From CADDYX01 sp045809925 (GTDB lineage Bacteria; Verrucomicrobiota; Verrucomicrobiia; Chthoniobacterales; UBA10450): a stretch of 24,592 nt of DNA. Positions within the stretch are counted from its first letter, which is position 1; each line of letters begins with the position of its first letter. Below are positions 6,307 to 13,015 of the stretch, one piece after another. A program made the translations under genes and the position numbers. Under the pieces are notes generated by a model. The model searched no databases. It saw only the letters and a list, made by a program, of their open reading frames with translations, and had not been told where the DNA came from. The DNA is taken from the NCBI GenBank assembly GCA_045809925.1, contig JBJMWX010000073.1:1-24592 (forward strand), read 5' to 3'.

Positions 6307-8622
6307 GTGCACGGTCCAGTTTCGAGACGCGGTCGCAGGCTTATCGCCCTGGCATTCATTGCCGTGGCGGTCGCGATATCACCGATCAACGCACAAAATA
6401 GTTACACGATAACGCGCCTGACGTTTACGCCGACGGCTGTCAATGCATCGGGCGCTGTGGTTGGCACTAATACAAGCCACCACGCGTGCATTTATTCGAA
6501 CGGCCAGACGGTTGATCTCGGGACGTTGGGAGGCAGTACGAGCGAAGCCCATGCGATCAATACTGCCGGGCAGGTCGTCGGAACTAGCCAGACGTCAGGT
6601 AACACAACAAGCCACGCGTTTCTTTACTCCAACGGCCAAATGATGGATCTCGGCACGCTCCCCGGCGGAGCTGTGAGTGACGCGAGCGGCATAAACGATT
6701 CGGGCATTGTGACAGGCACTAGCGCTACGACCAAGCCTGGAACGACTTACCCGACACCCGACCACGCCTTTGTTTACTCGGGCGGACACATGACTGACCT
6801 AGGCAACGTCAGCATCTCGGGACAGTTCGTGAACTTCAGTCACGCCAACGCGATCAACCAAGCCGGCCAGATTACTGGTTGGAGTAACACCGATAGCGGC
6901 AATCCTCACGCCTTCCTCTATTCAGGCGGCCACATGATCGATCTCGGCACGCTAGCCGCTCCGTATAACTACGGCGCGTACGGCAACGCCATCGATTCGG
7001 CAGGCGACGTTGTCGGGTTTAGCGAAGACCAAAACTTCGTGAAGCATGCCTTCCTTTATTCAAACGGCACGATGAAAGATCTCGGCCTGCCGTCTGGCTA
7101 CAATAACTCCGTCGCCCTAGGCATGAACGACAACGGCCAGATCGTCGGCAAGATATCTAACGACTTCTACTTTCTGTATTCGACCAGTACCGGGTTTATC
7201 AACATCCGGACGTTGATAGATGACCCAAATATCGGAATCGACGGCGTAGCAGGAATCAACAACGCCGGCCAAATCATCGTAACCGGCAATGACTTCGGTC
7301 CTGATGGCGGCGACGTGGTCGGTTTTCTCCTCACCCCGGCCGGCGGAGGTCCGACGCCGGCGCCGTCTGCCACGCCAAGTGCCACGCCGTCAGCAACGCC
7401 AAGCGCCACGCCGTCAGCAACGCCAAGTGCCACACCCCCACCGCGCAGTCAGACTATGCGATTCGTTGGTCCTGTTGGTTGGTCGAGCCCCGACGGAAAG
7501 ACAGCTACGCTCACCGCGAACGAGATCAGCTACACGCAAATCGGGAAGACGAGCGGTGCCATCCGACTTGAATTATGGGCGTTCACCCAGGCGTTCAGCG
7601 ATGGCATTCCAGCCAGTGGTTACCACGTCGCGAACTATTCGCTACCGCCACTGCAAGGCGGCGCCACTTACACGAACGTCAACTCCGGCCCGGTCCCTTT
7701 TAACGCGCCACCGAACGGCTGGTGGCACATGGTTATGCTGCTCACCGAATACACCGGTCAATCGTCCGCGGGCGATGGTTATACGTTTAATGACTGGGTA
7801 GATTTCGCGAATCCTTATGTTGTCGGCGGAACCTCTGCACCGACGCCGACGCCCGCCCAACTGGCGAACATCAGCACGCGCGGCGTCATCCGCAGTGGCG
7901 ACGGCGTGATGATCGGCGGGTTCATCGTGACCGGCGCCGCGCCGAAAAAAGTGATCGTCCGCGGCATTGGGCCGTCGTTGCCGGTCGCCGGCGCGCTCGC
8001 TGATCCGACGCTCGAGTTACACGACGCGACTGGCGCGATCGCAACGAACGATAACTGGAAAGACGCGCAGCAGACAGATATCGCAGCGACCGGGGTTGCG
8101 CCGACGAATGATCTCGAACCGGCGTTGATCGCGACGCTGCCCGGGAATAACGCAGCTTACACAGCCGTCCTCGCTGGCAAGAATGGCGGAGGCGGCGTCG
8201 GCCTCGTTGAAGTTTACGACTTGTCTACGGCGTCCGGTTCGACCCTGGCCAACATCAGCACCCGCGGTTTTGTCGATACCGGCGACAACGTCATGATTGG
8301 TGGCTTTATCACCACACCCGTGAACGGCGCAGCCAAAATCCTTGTGAGAGGAATTGGGCCATCGCTTGCGGCAGCCGGCGTGAGCGGCGCGCTCGCTGAT
8401 CCAGTGCTCGAGTTGCACGATGCGAACGGCGCCACTGTCGCTTCCGACGACAATTGGAAAGACAGCCAGCTGGCAGAGATTCAGGCGACTGGCATTCCGC
8501 CCGCAGATGACGCCGAATCAGCGCTCGTCCAGACACTTTGGGCCGGCAATTTCACGGCGATCCTGCGCGGGAAGGACAACGGCACCGGTGTTGGCCTGGT
8601 TGAAATTTACAGGCTGAAATAG
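6307..8622 (+). CDS. Secreted HAF-repeat protein with Ser/Pro linker and tandem C-terminal beta repeats
   Basis: A 771-residue exported protein, predicted start GTG 6307; this start gives a signal peptide (RRGRR, then a hydrophobic core ending INAQ near residue 30). Residues ~55-350 hold about six HAF-type repeats of ~40-55 residues, with cores such as HAFLYSNGQMMDLGTL followed by AINxAGQVVG. Residues ~352-378 are a Ser-Ala-Thr-Pro linker. Residues ~379-518 are a separate beta-rich domain (TMRFVGPVGWSSPDGKTATL ... GWWHMVMLLTEYTG). Two copies of a ~128-residue repeat follow at 519-646 and 647-771, each starting LANISTRG and containing MIGGF, VRGIGPSL, LELHDA, NDNWKD or DDNWKD and GVGLVE(V/I)Y. 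The last repeat is common in Verrucomicrobiota exoproteins. A surface or extracellular role is likely; binding partner and activity are unknown. No sorting signal or barrel is seen at the C-terminus. Confidence 0.88.
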   Translation: MHGPVSRRGRRLIALAFIAVAVAISPINAQNSYTITRLTFTPTAVNASGAVVGTNTSHHACIYSNGQTVDLGTLGGSTSEAHAINTAGQVVGTSQTSGNTTSHAFLYSNGQMMDLGTLPGGAVSDASGINDSGIVTGTSATTKPGTTYPTPDHAFVYSGGHMTDLGNVSISGQFVNFSHANAINQAGQITGWSNTDSGNPHAFLYSGGHMIDLGTLAAPYNYGAYGNAIDSAGDVVGFSEDQNFVKHAFLYSNGTMKDLGLPSGYNNSVALGMNDNGQIVGKISNDFYFLYSTSTGFINIRTLIDDPNIGIDGVAGINNAGQIIVTGNDFGPDGGDVVGFLLTPAGGGPTPAPSATPSATPSATPSATPSATPSATPPPRSQTMRFVGPVGWSSPDGKTATLTANEISYTQIGKTSGAIRLELWAFTQAFSDGIPASGYHVANYSLPPLQGGATYTNVNSGPVPFNAPPNGWWHMVMLLTEYTGQSSAGDGYTFNDWVDFANPYVVGGTSAPTPTPAQLANISTRGVIRSGDGVMIGGFIVTGAAPKKVIVRGIGPSLPVAGALADPTLELHDATGAIATNDNWKDAQQTDIAATGVAPTNDLEPALIATLPGNNAAYTAVLAGKNGGGGVGLVEVYDLSTASGSTLANISTRGFVDTGDNVMIGGFITTPVNGAAKILVRGIGPSLAAAGVSGALADPVLELHDANGATVASDDNWKDSQLAEIQATGIPPADDAESALVQTLWAGNFTAILRGKDNGTGVGLVEIYRLK
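7369..7440 (+). repeat. Six 12-bp units coding Ala-Thr-Pro-Ser linker
   Basis: Six successive 12-nt units (gccacgccgtca and variants) lie inside the HAF gene and encode Ala-Thr-Pro-Ser. Units two and three (7381-7404) and four and five (7405-7428) form a 24-bp direct repeat with a single difference at the last base. Because the unit length is divisible by three, gain or loss of a unit would change linker length without breaking the frame. A smaller Pro/Thr linker of the same style occurs in the FecR protein. Confidence 0.9.
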
Positions 8623-8694
8623 CTGCGCGCGATCGCGCGGCTGATTCCGCTCCGCACCGCTTGCGCGAATAGCGCGATTCTGTTCGAATCAGGC

Positions 8695-8871
8695 ATGAAG
8701 AAATCAAGACTTCTGCTTCCTGCTCTGGGAGTGCTTGCCATCGGCGTTTTGAGTTCGTGCGCCACGGGCGAGACGGCCACGACAACCACAACGACGACGC
8801 AGCGCCAAAGCACGGCTGCGCCGCCGGCTCAGTCAATGCCGGCCAGGTCGATGGGGTCTGGCGGGTACTAG
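8695..8871 (+). CDS. Small Thr-rich lipoprotein
   Basis: A 58-codon ORF starting at ATG 8695. It has a lipoprotein signal peptide: MKKSR, a hydrophobic core of about 12 residues, and lipobox LSSC with the lipidated Cys at residue 22. The mature part is only 36 residues: a run of seven Thr at about 29-35 inside a Thr-rich stretch, then an Ala/Pro/Ser-rich disordered tail ending GSGGY. No folded domain is possible at this size, so it may be an envelope spacer or structural lipoprotein. It sits 72 nt after the HAF gene and 56 nt before coaE. A second small lipoprotein with a similar Thr run is found at 22219-22455. Product type is well supported; function is unknown. Confidence 0.75.
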   Translation: MKKSRLLLPALGVLAIGVLSSCATGETATTTTTTTQRQSTAAPPAQSMPARSMGSGGY

Positions 8872-8927
8872 GTCGGCTGGGCAAATTAGACCGCGATCTT
8901 GCGCAACATCGGACGCGCAAAGCACGC

Positions 8928-9521
8928 GTGGCAGTAATCGGCATCACCGGCGGCGTCGCCACGGGAAAAAGCGCCTTTCTCGGCTGTCTGCGCGAGCTGC
9001 GGGCGGGCACGTTTTTCGATGCCGATCGCGCGGTGCACCTGTTGCACGGCGATTCGGAAGTGCGCGGGTTGGTCACGCGGGAATTCGGCGCCCAGGCTTA
9101 CAGCGCGAGCGGCGACTTGAATCGGGCGTGGATTCGCGGCATAGTGTTCGCCGACGCGGAGAAGAAGCGCGCGCTCGAGCAGATCCTGCACCCGCGCATT
9201 CGCCGCCAGTGGGCCGCCGAAGCCGAGCGGTGGCGCAACTCACACGATCTCTTTTTCGCTGATATCCCGCTGCTCTATGAAACCGCAGGAGAAACGCTTT
9301 GCGACCGAGTGGTCGTCGTTGCCTGCTCGGCTGAACTGCAGCGCGAACGCCTGATGAAACGCATGTCGATTTCGCACCAGGAGGCGGAAAGAATGATCGC
9401 TGCTCAAATGCCGCTCGCAGAAAAGATGCACCGTGCTGATCACGTCGTGTGGAATAACGCATCGGTCCCGGAGTTGTGCCGCCAGGGGGAACTGCTCGTC
9501 CGGCGGTGGAAATTATCATGA
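8928..9521 (+). CDS. coaE: Dephospho-CoA kinase
   Basis: CoaE phosphorylates the 3'-hydroxyl of dephospho-CoA with ATP, the last step of coenzyme A synthesis, in the cytoplasm. The predicted protein is 197 residues, the usual length. The P-loop GITGGVATGKS is at residues 5-15, FDADRAVHLL (substrate-binding DAD) follows near 30, HPRIRRQW near 87, FADIPLLYE near 108-116, and the lid/C-terminal signature RMSISHQEAERM ... AAQMPLAEK ... ADHVVWNN near 145-185. GTG 8928 is chosen because family members begin two to four residues before the P-loop; the frame extends upstream to 8757 but that part overlaps the lipoprotein gene and has no family resemblance. The stop overlaps the rho start (ATGA, 9518-9521), so the two are probably translationally coupled. 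Confidence 0.95.
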   Translation: MAVIGITGGVATGKSAFLGCLRELRAGTFFDADRAVHLLHGDSEVRGLVTREFGAQAYSASGDLNRAWIRGIVFADAEKKRALEQILHPRIRRQWAAEAERWRNSHDLFFADIPLLYETAGETLCDRVVVVACSAELQRERLMKRMSISHQEAERMIAAQMPLAEKMHRADHVVWNNASVPELCRQGELLVRRWKLS

Positions 9522-10861
9522 CCGATCAGGAAACAGCGGCAGCTGACTCACGGGAGGTGACTGCGACTGTGCCCGACACGACCGCGGCTACATCGGAAAT
9601 TCCGGCTGCGTTGCACATCAACGATCTTCAAACGATGGCGCCGGAGGAGATCGATGCCCTCTGTCGCGTTTTCGATCTGCGCGTTACCGGCCACCGCACA
9701 CGCCACTACCAGACGGTCGATCTCCTTCGAAACGCTCTCACTCGCGGCGTCCGGGTCACAGCGGAAGGATTCTTCGATCCGGCAAGTGACGCGGTCGGGG
9801 TCCTTCGTTCGCCCGAGCTGAATTTCCTGCCGGTGCCGGAGGACGTCGCGGTGCCCCGCGCCATCGTTCAGCAGTTTCATTTGCAACCGGCCCAGTCGAT
9901 CGCGGGCACCGTCCGCCTCCCGCGGGATCGTGAGAAGAGCCTGATGCTCGACGAGGTGACCGCAATCGAGGGAATGCCACCGAACGAGTGGAGCGAGCCG
10001 ACCGCGTTCGACAACCTCACCCCACTCTATCCGGAAGGCCGTATCTTCCTCGAGAACCCGAAGACAAATTCAATTAGCGTACGTGCTGTCGATCTTCTCG
10101 CGCCACTCGGTCGCGGCCAGCGAGGTCTGATCGTCGCCCCGCCACGCGTTGGCAAAACGATCCTGCTTAAGGAAATTGCCAAAGCGATCCGGGTAAACCA
10201 TCCCGAAATTGTCCTCATTATGTTGCTCGTGGATGAGCGGCCGGAGGAGGTGACCGATCTGGAGCGGGAGGTCGACTGCCACATCTACAACTCGACCTTC
10301 GATCAAAGCCCGCAGCGCCATGTTCAGGTTGCGGAACTCGTGCTCGAGCGCGCGAAACGTTTGGTCGAACAGCACAAGGACGTCGTCATCCTGCTCGACA
10401 GCATCACCCGGCTTGCCCGGGGTTATAACGCGCTCCAGCCGGGCAAAGGCCGCACCATGTCCGGCGGGGTTGAATCGAAAGCGCTGACCAAGCCGAAGAA
10501 GTTTTTTGGCGCGGCGCGCAATGTCGAGGAAGGCGGCAGCCTCACCATCCTCGCCACCACGCTGGTCGATACCGGGAGCAAGATGGACCAGGTCATTTTC
10601 GAGGAATTCAAAGGTACCGGGAACATGGAGCTGCACCTCGATCGTGCACTGGTTGAAAAGCGGCTCTATCCAGCCATCCACCCCGCGCAATCTGCCACTC
10701 GCCGGGAAGATTTGCTCTATCACCCCGACGAGTGGGAGCGCGTCCAGGTCCTGCGCAAGGCGATGGCCGCGCTGCCGCCGATCGAGGCCATGGAGAAGCT
10801 GATCGACAATCTCGAAGCGACGAAGACGAATGCCGAGTTGCTGCTCGCCGGATTACGATGA
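9518..10861 (+). CDS. rho: Transcription termination factor Rho
   Basis: Rho is the hexameric RNA helicase that loads on untranslated RNA and ends transcription. The predicted protein is 447 residues from ATG 9518, overlapping coaE; an upstream in-frame start at 9476 would lie inside coaE. Residues ~30-75 are the N-terminal Rho_N helical part (HINDLQTMAPEEIDALCRVF), ~77-150 the cold-shock RNA-binding domain, and ~165-430 the RecA-like motor. The motor has Walker A APPRVGKT (K213), DERPEEVTDLER, Walker B DVVILLDSITRLARGYN, the Q-loop region KPKKFFGAARNVEEGGSLTI, and EEFKGTGNMELHLDR. Walker A is APPRVGKT instead of the common APPKAGKT, a small family variation. The first ~30 residues are acidic/Thr-rich and probably disordered. 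rnd follows after 40 nt in the same direction. Confidence 0.97.
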   Translation: MTDQETAAADSREVTATVPDTTAATSEIPAALHINDLQTMAPEEIDALCRVFDLRVTGHRTRHYQTVDLLRNALTRGVRVTAEGFFDPASDAVGVLRSPELNFLPVPEDVAVPRAIVQQFHLQPAQSIAGTVRLPRDREKSLMLDEVTAIEGMPPNEWSEPTAFDNLTPLYPEGRIFLENPKTNSISVRAVDLLAPLGRGQRGLIVAPPRVGKTILLKEIAKAIRVNHPEIVLIMLLVDERPEEVTDLEREVDCHIYNSTFDQSPQRHVQVAELVLERAKRLVEQHKDVVILLDSITRLARGYNALQPGKGRTMSGGVESKALTKPKKFFGAARNVEEGGSLTILATTLVDTGSKMDQVIFEEFKGTGNMELHLDRALVEKRLYPAIHPAQSATRREDLLYHPDEWERVQVLRKAMAALPPIEAMEKLIDNLEATKTNAELLLAGLR

Positions 10862-10901
10862 TTGGACGTAGCACGACAGGTTGCGCCGCCCTCCGGGTAC
10901 G

Positions 10902-11951
10902 ATGATCGCCACCGCGCCACAGCTCGATAGCCTTGTCGCCAAACTGAAGCCGTTCGACCGCATAGGAGTCGACACAGAGGCCGACAGCCTCCACTGCTAT
11001 TTCGAAAAGCTCTGTCTCCTCCAGTTAAGTTTCGGCGGAGAGGATTACCTGGTCGATCCGCTCGCCGGCCTCGATCTGTCGGCCGTCGCCCGAGCGCTGG
11101 CAGATAAGGAGATCGTGCTGCAGGGAGCGGACTTCGACCTGCGTCTGTTGCGCCGCAGCATTGGATTCGTGGGGAGCCGCGTCTTCGACACAGTGATCGC
11201 AGCACGCCTGCTCGGGATTCGGGCCTTTAGTTTACAGGCACTCGTCGAACGCTATTTCGGCATCACTCTGACCAAAGGTTCGCAAAAGGCCAATTGGGCG
11301 CAGCGGCCTTTGCCTGGTGTGATGGAGGAGTACGCGAAAAACGACACGCATTATCTCCTGTCACTAGCCGAAAAGATGGAGACCGAATTGCGCGAGCGCG
11401 GCCGCTACGAATGGTTTCAACAGTCCTGTCGGCGCGCAATGGAGCAGTCCGCGATTGAGCGCGTCCGTGACGAAGAGGACACCTGGCGAATCAGCGGTGC
11501 GGGGGCGCTGCGCGGCAGAGCGGCAGCGGTTTTGCGTGCTTTGTGGCATTGGCGTGATCAGGAGGCGCAGGCGGCTGATCGGCCCCCGTTCCACATTTTG
11601 CAGAATCGTTCGCTGATCGAAGCCGCGGAAGCCTTCGCGGCGGGTGAAACCCCGGACTTTCGACATTTCTCGCCGCGGCGTCGCCGGGCATTTCACGCCG
11701 CTGCGGCCGAGGCATTGCAGTTGCCCGAAGCGGACTGGCCGGAGCGAAAACGCCGTAACGGGACGCGACCTACAGCGGAAATCGAACGCGCAGCGGAGTC
11801 TCTGCGCAAGCGCCGCGACGCAGTCGCCGATGCGCACGGGATTGAGCCGTCGTTTATTGCGCCGCGCGGCGCGCTTGACGCTGTCGCGGCGGATGCATCC
11901 CGGAGCGAGCAGCTGCTCGTCCCGTGGCAGCGCGATCTGCTCGATCTGTAA
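10902..11951 (+). CDS. rnd: Ribonuclease D (DEDDy 3'-5' exonuclease with HRDC domain)
   Basis: A 349-residue exonuclease acting on the 3' ends of tRNA precursors and other RNAs. The DEDD catalytic set is visible: DTEAD with D and E near residues 25-27, GADFD near 75-80, and YAKNDTHYLL near 147-156, which supplies the Tyr and final Asp of the DEDDy class. A single HRDC-like helical domain is at about 205-290 (LRALWHWRDQEAQAADRPPF, then LIEAAE). The C-terminal ~60 residues are Arg/Ala-rich. ATG 10902 is chosen because it places the exonuclease fold at the N-terminus; the alternative TTG at 10881 adds only a short unfamiliar extension. The gene is 40 nt downstream of rho in the same direction, so the two may share a transcript, and it is followed by a hairpin pair. 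Confidence 0.93.
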   Translation: MIATAPQLDSLVAKLKPFDRIGVDTEADSLHCYFEKLCLLQLSFGGEDYLVDPLAGLDLSAVARALADKEIVLQGADFDLRLLRRSIGFVGSRVFDTVIAARLLGIRAFSLQALVERYFGITLTKGSQKANWAQRPLPGVMEEYAKNDTHYLLSLAEKMETELRERGRYEWFQQSCRRAMEQSAIERVRDEEDTWRISGAGALRGRAAAVLRALWHWRDQEAQAADRPPFHILQNRSLIEAAEAFAAGETPDFRHFSPRRRRAFHAAAAEALQLPEADWPERKRRNGTRPTAEIERAAESLRKRRDAVADAHGIEPSFIAPRGALDAVAADASRSEQLLVPWQRDLLDL

Positions 11952-11958
11952 GCTGCAG

Positions 11959-12014
11959 GGCAAGCGCTGCCGCTTGCCGACCGTTCAAAGCGGCAGGCAG
12001 GAATGCCTGCCTGC
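11959..12014. repeat. Two tandem intergenic hairpins (REP-like)
   Basis: Two perfect inverted repeats follow the RNase D stop. The first has an 8-bp stem, GGCAAGCG (11959-11966) with CGCTTGCC (11971-11978) and a CTGC loop. The second has a 9-bp stem, GCAGGCAGG (11993-12001) with CCTGCCTGC (12006-12014) and an AATG loop. No T-run follows either stem, so a classical Rho-independent terminator is unlikely. They could be a REP/BIME-type repeat pair or RNA 3'-end stabilisers between rnd and the barrel gene. Confidence 0.6.
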
Positions 12015-12074
12015 AACCTCCGCGTCGGTTTAACAGCTTGACGCTGGAAAACTCGCACGCCACAAAAGGCGCGC

Positions 12075-13013
12075 ATGCGCGGTGTTCTCCCCTGCGTTTT
12101 TCTCGCTATGACGGCTGGTGCCGCGTTGGCACAGGCGGTCAACGTGCAGGACCGCGCCCAACTGCTGGGCAATCAGTCGCCCTTTGCGACTGATCCGTAT
12201 GCCGCCGACGTGAACGGCGTCGACCAGACACATCGCGCTGTCACAACGCCGAATGACCCGGACATCGGCGAACAGGAAATTCTGAAGCGGATCGAGCGCT
12301 ACCAGCCCTTTATCGCCTCAGTGGCGATGCCGTTCTATTACACGTCAAACGTCGCGCTCGTCCGTCGTGGAGAAAAAGGGGATTTCGTCCTCGCGCCTGT
12401 CGCCGGTTTCACCTATGCGCCGCGGATCACCCAAACGTTCTTTGGGGAAATCACGGTCCAGGACCAGCAGTTCTACTACAACAAATACGACGTGTTTGAT
12501 TTCGGGAGCTTCGACATCCGCGTTGGCGGCACGTATCTCCTGCCGCAGGTGCATAATTTAATTCTGCGCGCGCAGTACGATTACAACCGGCTCAACTCGC
12601 GCGACAGCTTTGATTCGTTTTTTGAAGACCATTCCATCTTCTTCAGCGCCGAGCTGCCGTTCCGATTCGGTCGCGCGCAGCAATTATCCGTGGGCCTTGA
12701 TACTGCGTTAAGCTTTGCGGCGACTCCCGATTTGCCGCAGCGCAACGAGTTTGATCTCTATGCCGGATACAACGTCAACATCTCACGCTCGCTCGCCCTC
12801 GGAGCGGTCGGCCGAATCTTCATCCGCGATTATTACCACGGCGATCGCACCGATGTGAGTGAACTGCTCGCGGTGAGCGCGAACTGGCGCATCACGAGAT
12901 GGCTCACCGCGACCGCCCTGACGGAGTTCGCCTGGAGCGATTCCAATCACGACGTCTTCGATTACGAGGTCGCCAATATCGGCGGCGCGGTGGCCCTAAC
13001 CTGGAGGTTTTGA
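12075..13013 (+). CDS. Outer-membrane beta-barrel-like protein
   Basis: A 312-residue exported protein from ATG 12075. The signal peptide is about residues 1-19 (MRGVLPCVFLAMTAGAALAQ). After a ~60-residue linker (LKRIERYQPFIASVAMPFYY begins the fold near 75) the protein alternates hydrophobic/aromatic and polar residues in beta strands: FFGEITVQDQQFYYNKYDVF, LRAQYDYNRLN, SIFFSAELPFRFG, LYAGYNVNISRSLALGAV. It ends in Phe (VALTWRF), the typical barrel C-terminus. No POTRA domain is visible, so it is not a standard two-partner secretion transporter. An SD-like GGAGG at its 3' end (13003-13007) lies 8 nt before the FecR gene GTG, so the two are one translational unit. A possible weak promoter TTGACG (12038-12043) lies upstream. 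Barrel fold: good confidence; role: unknown. Confidence 0.8.
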   Translation: MRGVLPCVFLAMTAGAALAQAVNVQDRAQLLGNQSPFATDPYAADVNGVDQTHRAVTTPNDPDIGEQEILKRIERYQPFIASVAMPFYYTSNVALVRRGEKGDFVLAPVAGFTYAPRITQTFFGEITVQDQQFYYNKYDVFDFGSFDIRVGGTYLLPQVHNLILRAQYDYNRLNSRDSFDSFFEDHSIFFSAELPFRFGRAQQLSVGLDTALSFAATPDLPQRNEFDLYAGYNVNISRSLALGAVGRIFIRDYYHGDRTDVSELLAVSANWRITRWLTATALTEFAWSDSNHDVFDYEVANIGGAVALTWRF

Positions 13014-13015
13014 CG

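Noticed and set aside
7369..7440. Tandem repeat as a CRISPR array
   Set aside because: The 12-nt units are contiguous with no spacers and lie in frame inside a gene.
8626..8639. Perfect 14-bp palindrome CGCGCGATCGCGCG after the HAF gene as terminator
   Set aside because: No T-run, only a 5-bp stem once a loop is allowed, and such CG-rich palindromes arise easily at this base composition.
12038..12066. Promoter for the barrel gene (TTGACG, 17 nt, CACAAA)
   Set aside because: The -10 box matches only three of six consensus bases; kept as a remark in the gene entry.
12899..13015. Upstream extension of the FecR ORF into the barrel gene
   Set aside because: It overlaps the barrel's coding region in another frame, is arginine-rich, and a well-spaced GGAGG precedes GTG 13016.
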